Shown here: positions 48,757-61,215 of the stretch, piece by piece
Position numbering within the stretch: the first letter of the stretch is position 1
Layout of the letters: each line of letters starts with the position of its first letter
Source of the DNA: Andrena cerasifolii
Lineage: Eukaryota > Arthropoda > Insecta > Hymenoptera > Andrenidae
Direction: 5' to 3'
Assembly (NCBI RefSeq): GCF_050908995.1
Contig: NC_135119.1
Span: forward strand, 13,516,001-13,580,000
DNA: 64,000 bases
Translations under genes and position numbers: made by a program
The notes under the pieces: generated by a model
What the model saw: the letters and a program-made list of their open reading frames with translations, nothing else
Database searches by the model: none
What the model was told of the DNA's origin: nothing

Positions 48757-49512
48757 AGGGTCATTTCGGGAGAGACGCAACCTGAAAGAGGGATGCACAA
48801 GATGCACAAGATGCACAAGATGCACAAGATGCACTTCCTGTTCCGACCGCGCTAAACAATTGGCAGCATTGATTGAACTGTTAATACTAAGTAGTATTCT
48901 CGTCTATGAGCATAATCTCATTAAACGAAACACATCGATCGTGTTATTTAAGTGCATTAAAACTGGAAAAAAAACTTTTCTTTGCCTTGGATTTCGTACG
49001 AAATATTTCTGTGAACGGTGAGTAAAATTTTGATTACATTGTTATCGCGTAGCTTTAACTGTTATTACTCTTTAACACTATTCCTAAATGACCGTTTTTT
49101 TAAATTTCGATTAGAATTTCCTATATACAACGTAATTGAATCGCCTTTAAACTTCGCGACTTTTCCTTAAATATACGAATGTACATGATATACTTCTGAA
49201 TAAAAGAAACTATATTTTTATACTGTCCAATTGGCTCTTATCTTGATTCTATATTAAAAAATTTAAGTTATGCTAAAGACAGGTCATTTGACAGGTCGCG
49301 GTAGGAATAGGTATATGTGAAGTGTCGGTAGGAATAGTGTTAAATAGTGGCAGTAGTTTCTTCTCTCGGCATAACAACGTGTTTTAACCTTTTTTCTGCC
49401 TATTGTCTTCTTTTGTGCGCAACATTGAGGAATAGATGCAGCTCAAAATCGGAGGATATATGTATATAAGACATTCGGAGGATATATGTGTATAAGAAAA
49501 GCAAATGCTCGT

Positions 49513-49625
49513 GTCAGAGCGCCATGGACAGAAGAACAGCTGAAAAAGCTATTCCATAGCTAAGAAACAAAGAAATGGGTCTAAATGCAGTTTCTGAGGA
49601 GTATTGCATATAAAAAAAGACTCTG
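49513..49625 (+). pseudogene. psq-type helix-turn-helix remnant of a transposase
   Basis: The frame reads RAPWTEEQLKKLFHS and a stop; after a +1 shift it reads LRNKEMGLNAVSEEYCI, another stop, and KKTLF. W-T/S-E-E-x-L, K-N-K-E-MG-x-x-A-S and CIPKKTLFR-like endings are characteristic of pipsqueak-type HTH domains found at the N-terminus of pogo/Tigger transposases. The nested element begins directly after TLF. Confidence 0.75.
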
Positions 49626-50365
49626 TTCAGGGGGTATTCCACTGTGAACGGTCGAAAAATCAAGCTATATTTAAAGATTTTTTTTCTCAGTAAATACAGC
49701 ATATAATGAAATAAATCTTTTTGAGATTTATTAAGCTACTCTTATGTTATACCAAAAAATTTTAAAAGAATATTTTTAATTTGTTTTACTTGTTTTTTAC
49801 AAAGCGTCAATATGGCACCTAAACAAAAACGGTATGTTCGTGGTGCAGGTGATTTCCCGGCTTAGGCTTATCTGAAACAAAAACTTTGAAAAGATTCTTA
49901 ATCTGTATGAGTGTCGCTATCGGCCGTAGCTCAATTAACAATTTTTGTTGAGAAATAACAAAATGGCTCCGGGTTGAAAGAAAAGTTCCCCAAAATGGTC
50001 CTTTCTCGAATGTTTCCCGAGAAAACTCTCGGTTATTTTTCGACAAAAATTGTTAATTGAGCTACGGGCGATAGAGACACTCGTACGGATTAAGAACCTT
50101 TTCGAATTTTTTGTTTCAGATAAGCCTATGCCGGGAAATCACCTGCACCACGAACATACCGTTTTTGTTTAGGTGCCATATTGACGCTTTGTAAAAAACA
50201 AGTAAAACAAATTAAAAATATTCTTTTAAAATTTTTTGGTGTAACATAAGAGTAGCTTAATAAATCTCAAAAAGATTTATTTCATTACATGTTGTATTTA
50301 CTGAGAAAAAAAATCTTTAAAAATAGCTTGATTCTCCGACCGTTCACAGTGGAATACCCCCTTAA
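49626..50365. mobile_element. Nested foldback element with TTAA-type ends, 740 bp
   Basis: The ends GGGGGTATTCCACTGTGAAC and GTTCACAGTGGAATACCCCC are exact complements. The right flank is TTAA, the left TTCA. The arms are over 300 bp and highly similar (CCTAAACAAAAACGG, GATTTCCCGGC). It interrupts the HTH remnant, so it came later than the host element. Confidence 0.82.
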
Positions 50366-51232
50366 GAAGATATAGATCAAATACTGACTAGACTAGAAAA
50401 TATAAGTAAAAGAAAATTATTGGCGAAAGTGAAACAAGAAAGAGTAGAAAAGGCACTACAGAAGAACAAGAAAACACAGTCTGGACTGCAGCCAGCAATG
50501 ATTAGAACTATCAGGAGTGAGACCAAAAAAGTAAAATTTTAGATAATTTCAACTAAGGGAGGGACTAATAAGGAAGAATCGAAGATTAAACCAAAGCACA
50601 AGTCGATGAAGACTGATTAAAATGCTGATGACTATTGTAATGAATGCTTAGAAACACTGTGTAACATGTGTGGGAGAGAAAAAAAAAGAATAGGAGTAGG
50701 GTAGACCGGGGGCGATTGTAACACGTTAAATATCTCAAAACATATGATAGATATTAACACAAATTTTGGATATATGATGAAGAATGACAATTCGAACACA
50801 CACATCCATATCCTAGCAGTATAGATACACAACAGACACGCACAGTGAAGAAAATAACTTTTCGATACCCTAAAGTAACTTTTCCTTACTGATTTAAAAT
50901 TGTAATACAAATACTCCCTTTGCAAGCATGTGTTTTCTCTATTTTTAATATTTAATCTGGCCAATTTTAAAGCAGGTACAAATAAACGAAGCGCATCTCT
51001 CCCGAGTCTGAAGTGCATCTCTCCTTCCGGCTTAGGGAGAGATGCACTTTCTCGGTGTTTTTAGAAAGCTCGTTGCAATATTGAAATAAAGTTTTTATAG
51101 GCTAAATGTTATATTTTCTTAAAGAGATTGAACTAAATAATTAAACTACATTTCCCTATACACTCAGTTGTATTTATTTAAGATTTTATAAGCAATAGAA
51201 AAAGCGTGATGCGTCTCTCCCGAAATGACCCT

Positions 51233-54200
51233 ACATACATTACGATTTCAAACGTAAACGTACATATTTCTGAACAATTCGATGCAACCGCCGTATAAAA
51301 TTAACGCGAAGTTCCCCAAAACTATTAGGACATCCCATAAGTAATGCGGTTTCCTTCGACGAGTAAATATATAAGATAAAAATAAACAACTACCGTAGAA
51401 TCAGTCGAATTCAACTTCTGGACTGATTCTTCAACAGTTTCTATAATAATTTAACAGTAATTTAGATTTTGTTCAACAGTAACCCGTAAACCGTGTTCGT
51501 CGAACTCTCCAGGCCTCTCGCGGCACGCAGTTCATTTTTCAGACTATACTTCTCAGCTCGAAATTTCTTCAACTATCTTTGACACTGCCTCGCTCTAATA
51601 ATCTGTCCATACGTACACCTCAGACGTGCTTGTTAACTGCTACAGTTGCATCATCCCCTTTACTAAACTCACACAACGTAACACGCCGAATATGTTCTTT
51701 CTTTCCATTTCAAACGTTTCTAGTAACTGCAACATTCGATCAGCACCAGTGAACTTTTGATACAATACTGTCCAGAGGTTCCTATTTACGGTAGTGCATA
51801 TTCCAAAACAGATAAGTGACGAACGCGACGAGTTCCATGACTTAAAACCTGGCTCGGAGAAGAACCGCATTACTTGCGGGATCGCCTAATAAATAAAATC
51901 ACAAAAAATATAGTCGCTGCTATCGATCAATTTTACGTACATCGCGGGGGGATCCTATGCGCGTAGGCGAGTTAACTCCTTGCTCTCCCACGGTTATCGT
52001 TTGTGTATTAGAACGGTGGAATGCGGCAGGGTCGGCGCAAATCAAATAAACCAGTATGAAAAGCTTATCCAGTGTCTAATTAAGTACGATACGATAATAT
52101 AATACTCTTGACGGCTTTCTCTTTCCACTGGGGGCAGGGGGGGAGGGAGGGGGGGAGGTTGTCAGTGAGAAGGAAACGGTGCAGCTTCGACGCTGTGATT
52201 ACTATGGGCGCGAAGAAACGTCACTGAGCACGATGCACCACAAGGGGACTAATCACGAGGCGACTCGGCCAGAAGTTGAATTAAGACTGTCCACCCGAAA
52301 GCAAGCTGCTGGTTGCAACGACGTCGGTGGCCAACTGCCCCTCCGAGGATCGGTGGCTTACGTAAATGCGGAGAACATTTCTTTGCAGGGACTCGCTGTA
52401 GAACTTGCTACGGTGAAACAGCGGGGTCGAGAAAAACGAGAGGAACGACCGAAAAATCCACCTTCCAGCCTTCGTGTGAAAATAAGCAGTATTTTCATTG
52501 CGCGCGTTCCTTATGCACCAGCAATGATACAGCGAAAGTGGTACGATGAAAAGAGAATAGGCGAGCCAACTGCGAGCGACTTATATCAAATTCAGAGTGT
52601 GTGAAGGGCGAAGTTCGGGGAAAAGAGTGCGCTGCTATTAAACGTGACTGTTAAAAAATTATTAGTTGACTCTCTAACAAGGACCCGGACTCACCGATTG
52701 GAACGCAACCTGGCGGATTTTTAGAGTGACTAAAAATAAGAACAACGGTGTCTTTCATTTGGGCCCTATCGCCCTTTAAGGGGGTGAAAACTAACCTCAA
52801 AGTCAAATAGGCGCTTCCACTTTTTCGCGTGTAACTCTCAAAGTGCAACAGACAGAAAGAAATGTTTCGAACAAAAGTTTAGTGGTGCAATAAGCGCTAC
52901 AAACTTGCGTTAACAAAATTTTGAAAAGAATTTTTTTCGTCAGGTATATATTTTTTTTTTAATTCTTTTCAAAATTTTGTTCACAGTATGCTTGTGTCCG
53001 AGGCGATATCAAGTAAAAATATTAACGTTTTTAAATAAATAATTAATTCATTTCTGCATATTAATTCTAGTATATAAACCCGTTTTTTTTAATTTGAACC
53101 CGGTTTTCGAATTTTACAAATTTATAAATAAAAACTAGTTTTTAACAACGGGTTTTTAAAACCGACAATGCCTACATGTGCTGCAAAAGCGGCTAAAAAT
53201 TTGAAGCCAGAACACTGTCTGGCTTAGTGAATACATGGTTGCAAGGTTATTCATTAATAGAGAAGTGGAGAAGTTTTAATAAAATATAAATGTACCTATA
53301 TTATTTAAATCGTTGTGATTGATATTGAAAGTCTATTAATTTATAACACTACTGTAACGATCATATTCTTAAATTGTCTTATAGTGGTGTCGTTTACCTT
53401 AAATAGCTTCTATTCGAGTGTAACGAAATGAACACCATCTCTGAACATTCATCTGCAAGAACTGCGGATTTTGAAAAATAAATCAAATCATAAATGCTTC
53501 GAGAGCACTTTAAACGCGGTGCCAATTTTAATTATGGTTTTTAAGCAGTTAATGTGTGTTTACATTTTAAATGCTGAGCATAATACTAATTTTAATGATA
53601 CCTCAATATACAAGATGAGCCACCGAATTTGGCGAGTTCAAATGACACGTATATCTACTTACTGTATAAAAGGGGGTATCAAGGGGGCATATAAAACAAT
53701 AGCCCCCCTTGATACCATGTGGCTTCTGGTTTAAACATTTTTTCACACAGCAAGTAATTTTTACGAGTAGAAAATTTGAAGTCTTCTACTTAGGTGCCTC
53801 TCGCTGTGTAATGAATCTCCCATTTAGAAAGAGAAAGCGCAGTGTAGACGCTAAGAAAAACTTGCAACGGGTATAATGAAAATGTAATTAACGAATGACC
53901 TATTACTGAACCCACGAAGAAGATTAGGAGAAGTGATTCCAGTTTGGAAAGTCAGACTAATGTCAGATAGGTGGAAAATATGTTTCTCCATTCTGTTGAA
54001 ATATGCAGCATTATTACTGTGATATTTATTTATATAAAATAAGGTAAATTTCCCACTTCGATTAATTCTGTTTTTGCGGATTTGCAGTTTAACTAGAATA
54101 TTACCGTAATCTCGGTGTATTTGTAATAAAGCTGAACTGAATAATTAATAATAATAACAGTAATAACAACGTCTATACTGCCCTGAGAGACAAGAAGAAA

Positions 54201-55986
54201 CACACAGAGCATACCTACATCAATTTAATAATCGGAAACGCCGAAGTGTAAGAAAAACATTGTACTTAAACGTCACTAATAAAACAAACTAAAACAATAA
54301 CTAAATATGTAAATTAAAATTAGAATAAAACTAGGACTAGCAATAAAGCTAAGTGGGGTTTCAACGTTGCTGACCTATGCGAGAAATTTTTGGACGAACC
54401 CTATTATAAAATCTAAAGTTATTAAATAAATCCTAACAACGTTAGCCGCTAATTCAGCGTTGTTACGTGAAGTGGCTGGTTGCAGAAGAACTAAGGTTGT
54501 AAGGTAAAAATCGCTGCACAGGTAGAGCCGCAGAAAGAAATTACACATACATGTCATCCATAAGTTCTCAAAGTTTATATTTATTGTAATTCATTCACGG
54601 TCTCGCGTAATCCATCGCGAATCGATGGCTTCGCGATTCGTTACGGTTTAAAAAATCCCTTCACTGATAAAGAACAGAGTGAGTTATAATATGAGTCACA
54701 ATTAGAAAAAAAAAACAACAACAAAAAAAAACAATTGAACTGTTGCATTTCAGGCATTCGGTGTGGAGTTGCGCAAAGACACGCCATCGCACATCGTCGG
54801 TTTCTTTTGAAGCTCCTATCACCTTTAAGAATTTTAATTCGGTGCGTTTTTCGGTTCAGATTTCGTCCCACTACTCGTGGACCGCCTCGATCTGATGAAA
54901 TCGCGGTGAGTATAAAGTCAGTGGGAACGCCATGGCACGCGACCCGCGTGCAACATGCGTTCCGAAATATACGTGCACGTTACTGCAACGCGCTGTGCGG
55001 CGTTCGTTCGCTGGTGCGCTTCTTTAAATCGCTCCGATTACTCAACGGGCGGCTTAATTTCATCAACCAGCTGATAAAGCTTCGAACCTCACGCAGTTCT
55101 CAACAACTGGCCTCTGATGGAATCACTCGAAATTCGTGCACACTGAGAACGGAACTGTTCACGTAAACGTTGAACGACGATTGCTGGCTTCTTGCCTGAA
55201 TCAGTGCATCGAGCAGAGATTGGTATTTAAATTAGATACTGGAAGTTCATTGAGTTTCACATCGAGCTTCAGTTTCTAGATTATTTGCGATGCCAGATAA
55301 TTGGAACGTCGAATTGGGACTTGGTGCAATTGTTCGATTTAATTTAGGCAGGTTCTGTAAAAATAGTGTTGACGTCGATTAATAGTATGTTGCAAGTGGC
55401 TTTTAAATTAGATGTGCGGATTAAAGGGTGTATGTAAATAATGGGGGAAACATCGTATTGATTGTTACAAATTAATGGGTGGAGAAAGAAGAGCGACCCA
55501 AAAAATAGCCTCGTTTTGGTCCCACGATTTTGGAACTGAATTTTATGCGAAACGATACCTTATAACGAGACCTTATAAATCACACGAAATTTTCAAGTTG
55601 AGGTGAAAATTAGGTTCTGAGGTATGGGAGGTCAAAGAAGTGAAAATTCGTTAAGGCGTCAGCCCATACGCTTCGATGTACGGACTTTTGTGGCAGTACG
55701 ATAATTTAAACAATTACTTCCAAAGGTTTTGCTGACTGCTAACAACGAATTTCAACTTAGGTTTTCAAAATTCACGAAAAACAATCGAAATCATAAAATA
55801 TAAATTTTGATGAAATTTATTAGTAAATTTCAAAAACAGTGACAAAAAAATTGCAATAAAGCGCACTTTGGAACGACTTAAGTAGAATTTGCAGTAAACA
55901 TTGCTCTTGTTGTTAATTTATTATCTACGGGTATAAGTATAGATTACTCGATCATTAACACCAGAATATGTAAATAAGACACTGTA
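51233..55986. other. Intergenic, no gene recognised; hairpins
   Basis: It contains a G-rich tract at 52125-52160, a hairpin ACAAAATTTTGAAAAGAATT at 52913-52983, a lone TTAAGGGGGTGAAAACTAAC end at 52776, and a GGGGGTATCAAGGGGGC / GCCCCCTTGATACC hairpin at 53670-53720. Open frames of 141-143 codons (52179-52604, 54735-55166) have no domain. Confidence 0.35.
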
Positions 55987-56634
55987 CAGTGGGGAACAAA
56001 AGTATTCGGACGCACTTTAAAACAGGATAACTTTTTTAAAATTAGTCCGAGCGACTTGAGTTTTGCTGAGAAGCTAGAAGGATTACTTTACTGGTGCTGT
56101 GTTTCGCCGTTTTGAAAAAATTGCAATTTGTCGAAATAGCGATGGAAATGGAGAGGCCGTTTCTTTTAACTTTTTTATCTGAGCCTGTAGTGAAAATTTA
56201 AAAAATGCCTTTTGTAGATTTAAGTAAGTTGTATACATGCTAAAAAGTTTATCGAAATCAGTTAAGGTAGCTCTGAGTTACAAACAGTTAAAAGTGGTGG
56301 AAATCTCAGTTCTCGGCAGTGTTTTTGCATATTTCGATGACTTCTTTCTGCATCAACCGATTTCGACGAAATTTTCAGCATGTATACAACTTACTTAAAT
56401 CTAAAAAAGGCATTTATTAAATTTTCATTGCTCAGATAAAAAAGTTGAGAAAACGGCCTTCACTATTTTCTGCGCTATTCGGACCAATTGCAACTGTTTT
56501 TCAACCCGATGAAACACGCCACCTAAGTAGTAAACTAATCCTTCCAGCTTCTCAGAAAAACTCAATTCGTTTGGACCAATTTTTAAAAAGTTATTCTGTC
56601 TCAAAGGGCGTCCGAATACTTTTGTCCTGCAGTG
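55987..56634. mobile_element. Tc1/mariner-type foldback element, 648 bp
   Basis: The left end is CAGTGGGGAACAAAAGTATT, and the complement of the right end is CACTGCAGGACAAAAGTATT. TA flanks both sides (55985-55986, 56635-56636). The arms are about 300 bp, with TAAGTTGTATACATGCTAAA and CATGTATACAACTTACTTAA near the centre. There is no transposase. Confidence 0.85.
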
Positions 56635-56636
56635 TA

Positions 56637-58000
56637 CAGGGTACATTATTTCATGACAAACGAATGACGTTTTATCTTTATACTTTATGAATCCTAGATA
56701 CGACCATGTTTCAATGGGAATGCGTGCCCGATTCCTAGAGTGTCGAAAGGAAAATTGTAAGTTTCTCCATATAAGTTGCGACACAGGAAAATTGCAGCCA
56801 GCATTAAATTTTTTGTATCCTGTGAAATCGCTATGGATTAAAGTGACGCAACAAAATTATATAACCCAGGAAATGTGACGATTGGAATTGCCAATAAGTA
56901 GGTATATAGGTACATACAACGAAAGTAAAGGTAAATTTTCTGGACAAAGTTTTCGGTAATATTTAATTATCATCCAAATATAATTTAAATGTCCTTATAC
57001 TTCAACAACGATATGCGAAATAAATATTTCCAGTTTCACGTCGTATGCTTGTTCTGTCGTTGAAAAAAGGAACAAAAAGTTACAAGCTGATTGAATGTAT
57101 TACCAAAGGATGACTACCACCACATGTTATGTTGAGATAATATAATTAATCATAGACAATAATATATGTATATCATCGTTGCATTAACTCAAACCAATTA
57201 CCACTGAAGTGTATTTATTCACATAACATCCACAATTTTTGACATTTTGAAAAATCCTTCCAGATATGTTTATATATCCCTAAAGACTACAACATATCCA
57301 AGTTGCACCAAGATCCGAAATGTTACTCCGAAAAGTGTCCTACTTCGCGTGGAATGACCCTAATTGTCTGTTCGGTGCATGTGTACTCAAAGAATTTTCA
57401 AACTCAATTTTTTCAAAAACGAAGCACCGTGCTAAAAAATTTATTCTATATTTTCGATTCTATTTGCATGTAAAATCTCATAATTCTCAGTCGTATTACT
57501 TGCACAAACCATAATATAAATACACATATTATAAATAACGCTACAGTATTGAACTGTAACATTACGAACTCCTGGTACACTTTATTTATTGAAAATATAT
57601 TATGACGAAATGTTTTTTCTTAATTTTATCGCGGTTCCCTAATCTTATGATGTTTACAGAAGTCTATGAACTCATAACTATGCGATTACCTTGAAATTAA
57701 TAGAGCACTAAATTTGTCCTATCAACGCGAGTAAACAGTGATATTCATAATCGCATTCTTACGAAATTCTATCATCTTTCATCCATGTCTATTAGAATAA
57801 TCCATTTCATATCACAACAGATCATTTCAACTATTACTCGTTCAACCTTTGAATTTTTGTACTAATTAATATAGTAAATCAATATACCAGATTAGATTAT
57901 TACAGGGTGGTCACAAATTAATGACGTTAGAATCTTGGAATCAAATAGATAGAAACATAGTCTTTAAAAAATACTTAGCCTTTGCAATCCAAGAACTAGA
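56637..58000. other. Intergenic, AT-rich, no gene recognised
   Basis: There are no supported coding exons. A TA-type lone end ACAGGGTGGTCACAAATTAA is at about 57904. Confidence 0.35.
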
Positions 58001-58009
58001 GCTGTCGAT

Positions 58010-58115
58010 TCACGGGAGATCGGGTACCCAGGTACCCGTGAGATACCCGGGAAGAGAAAAATTTCCCGGGTAGGCGCTACTCGGGTAAACTACCCGAGAT
58101 ATTCGAGACACCCCA
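58010..58115. repeat. Cluster of GGGTACCC / CCCGGGTA palindromes
   Basis: After TAGAGCTGTCGATTCACGGG come GGGTACCC, GGTACCCGTGAGATACCCGGG, TTTCCCGGGTA and ACTCGGGTAAACTACCCGAG within 100 bp, all self-complementary around CCCGGG or GGTACC. The layout resembles the palindrome array of the 24273 element. Confidence 0.6.
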
Positions 58116-58199
58116 GGTGTGGGACACCCATAATTGATGTCTCACTGAGCGTCATGGTTTTCGGGTCGAAGGCTTCGACCCCCGGTGAGACAGGAATAT

Positions 58200-58800
58200 C
58201 TATTAAGAAGTCTGAAATCTCCAGTTCCGCATTTCTCGTCAAATCTTTGCGAAAATGACGCCAATCGATTTCTTATGTTTCTCCGATGAAAATAACACCA
58301 AGAACGACGTAATTCGGACCATAATGAAGGAAATCACACGAAAAAATGATTTGCATAATTTCAAATTGACTTTGTTAGAAATAGTCCGATTTACATGAAA
58401 TCTGGTATGATTTTTATCGGAAAAACATAAGGAATCCATCGGTGTCACTTCCATATCGATATGATAAAGAATAAAGAATTATTTTTTTCTGAAACAGGTA
58501 TGAATCCTCGACCGACCGCAGCGAATCGTGGTCGGCGCCCCGCAGTGGAGGGTAAAATATTCATTACAATATATTAAGGAGTTCTTTATTGTTCACCGTG
58601 TCGATATGAAAGTGATACCAATGGATTCCTGGCGTTCTCCCGATTAAAATTATACTAAATTTCATGCAAATCGAACTGCTTTTACATAAGGAATACAAAT
58701 TCCATAAAATCCGGTGATTCACCACGGGGTTTACCTGGCCATGGGTGCCAGGCGGCATTTCTCTGGCAGGTTTCGCTCCAGAATCACCCTGGACTCTGTA
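58200..58800. mobile_element. Diverged relative of the 13223 foldback element
   Basis: It shares with 13360-13620 the phrases AACGACGTAATTCGGACCAT, ATAATGAAGGAAAT, GGAAAAACATAAGGAAT, and at its right end GCTCCAGAATCACCCTG. The two halves are less symmetric than in the 13223 copy and a clean left end is missing. Confidence 0.6.
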
Positions 58801-61146
58801 AGTGTGTAAGTTCTCGGATATCTCGTAGTTTTCCCGGTTGCATATTGTGAATATTGAACACTTCAAAAATGCACCAGCTAAAAGTTTTTTATTTCTGCCA
58901 GAATTGCGATCCCGCATAATTGGTTAGAAATTTTACTTTTTTCATTTATTATTATAATTTAAAACAAAAAAAAAAACATTTTAATTCTGTAAAGTTAAAT
59001 GTATGCTACCATCGACTCCGTTGCAACACTTTCCCCACTTCTCATCTTTTACTAATAACCTGGACATTACTTGACATACAGCGAAGCTGTTCTGACTCAA
59101 TAATGTCAAGTGAGTAAGTAACATTTTCGTGTAAAAGAACTTTTGTCGTAAATGTAATAATTCTTGCGTAATCGTATTCCAAAGCCGAAATGTCACTACC
59201 ACCCCCGGTCTACCTTACCTATATTGTCCATAATCGGAGATAATTTGTGGCATTTACATTATGACAGGCAATAGGGTGGGCGGAGCAAATTTTTGTGAGT
59301 TTAGAATTGGGTGAGAGTACAAATTCAAAGATCAAATTTCGAAAGCCTAAAAACGACAGTACGCAAAAAAAAATGGTAAAATGCCTCCGACATTCCAATT
59401 TTTGGAATTTCACATACATGTAGCAAAATCTTAAGTGTAGAACACTCCACACATTTCATACAACTGACACAGGCTCCGACTGGCAATTACGAAATACCTA
59501 GTGCGTTTTAAATGCACACGTTAGCTCTTATCAGGGCTCAGACACTTTGTGATAAGGCATAAACATTCAGTTAATTCTCCGTGCTTCTGTTCTTTTTTTC
59601 TACAATGTCGGTATCGTGAAGTAAGCGATAAAAACAGAAGGAACCAATCAACAATGTTTGAATTACCGCTACTACTCTCTTGTTTTTCCTCCATTATATC
59701 GTTCATCATTGTTATTTATGGGGCAATTATGATTACCGGCTCAAGTCAACTATTTACAGCAACTTCAAGACGATCTACGGAATGGACCGGAAATTTTTTG
59801 TGACAAGCATTTTGTCTCGCATGCAAAGTATGTTCGATTAAAAACGAATCCAAAATGGCAAGATTCATGTTAAACTTTTAAATGTTGTTATAGTATATAG
59901 TACGTAATATATTAGTTTTTAATAATTAAAGTTGCCATGTGACAAAAATGATCCAAGCAGAATTAACATTTAATTTTAAAGTTACCTATAATTAAATAAA
60001 TTATATAATTTTGAATTGCAGACTATTACTGTTTACTATAAATAATTCACTCCTTCACAAGCATGATTAAGGGACTACGCTACATAAAAAGCTGTATTTT
60101 CTGGTTAAATTATCGAGCCTATGGCAATAACGCATAAAACTCTTGTATTCCTTTCATCAAGATTTATTTTTTAAAAGAACGAAGTCGATGCGATGACCGC
60201 ATAATTTTAAATGTTCAGAGCCATTTTTTATAAAAATTGGCTGGCCATTCACAGCTAATGATCACCAACATTTTCAGCCTGGTTTCGTTAAATAAATCGC
60301 TCGTGGTGATCGCGCCCTCCCCTCGTAAGTAGCCCGTGTATCCGCTAGGCTAGACAATGATTAAAAGACGTACGAGCACAGAAATCTTAATGTCTCCTCA
60401 TTTGTGTTGCGTCAACGGGCTCGCATTACGTTATCAGCAACGCATTTTAGCGGTAATCAAGCGAAGTCCTAAACTTTCACTAATTTATGACACAATACCA
60501 GATAATGCAACAGCAATATTATCTGTCGGAGATAAATAAAACGTTGACGTAATCGCGAAGCCTACTTATCTGGCGGCTGACACCAACAGAAAAGGGAATC
60601 GGAATTGCAAAAAAAAAAAACGATAATTACGCCCCGGCGTATAAATTCATACCTATATAAGTGTAATATATGTAGAATGCATTCATAGTATTTACCATGA
60701 AATAATAATTACTTTTACTTCATTAACAAATATCGCGATATTATAATTCCTTCCACGAATGTTCGAACTAGGCGCCAATAGAGAGATACCTATGTATTAA
60801 TCGTATGTAAATCACTAACATTCGTTCTCCGTTAACGATTATTCAGTTAAGAATACCGTTGCCAGCTTACAGCTGTTGTGTAAAGCGCGATAATACCAAA
60901 ATAATTGAGCTGGTATTGTCAAAGTTTTAAGCTAAATTTAGTTGTTATTATGAATGTTATTGTATCACTTTAGGTATACGTGAAAGAATATAGATTAGCA
61001 AATGTTGGTTGTCGACTGGAAAACCGTAGTCTACTCGCAATAGAATCTGCTGTGAAGTTATGTATAAACAAGTGGTTCTTTTTGCAAATTCCTCCATACA
61101 ATATTTCCGGGTAATTATTATACGTAGAAGAGGGCACACGTCGCCG

Positions 61147-61215
61147 ATTTTTTTTTTCCTCCTTTATTTACCGTCGCATCAACCACTAGATGGGTTATTA
61201 GCGACCTAGGGTCTG
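61147..61215 (-). mobile_element. 3' tail fragment of a non-LTR retrotransposon
   Basis: The complement reads GGTCGCTAATAACCCATC, then GTTGATGCGACGGTAAATAA, then AGGAGG and poly A. It matches the layout of the tail at 6489-6545. Confidence 0.5.

Larger units (their letters stand above)
48757..51232 (+). mobile_element. Decayed pogo/Tigger-like transposon (2.48 kb, split by nested element)
   Basis: The ends AGGGTCATTTCGGGAGAGAC and GTCTCTCCCGAAATGACCCT are perfect inverted repeats. Subterminal GAGAGATGCAC-like motifs lie near both ends, including a (GATGCACAA)n array at 48792-48836. Inside, 49513-49625 encodes a broken psq-type HTH, and 50400-50540 encodes a basic tail ending in TAG. Without the nested 740 bp the element is about 1.7 kb, too short for a full transposase, so it was internally deleted. 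Flanking bases are CA on each side, perhaps decayed TA. Confidence 0.7.

Noticed and set aside
59763..59879. Frame with FCDKHF, resembling the C-x2-H end of a THAP zinc finger
   Set aside because: The N-terminal CxxC half and the AVPT box are absent, and the frame opens only shortly before. Too little to support a call.
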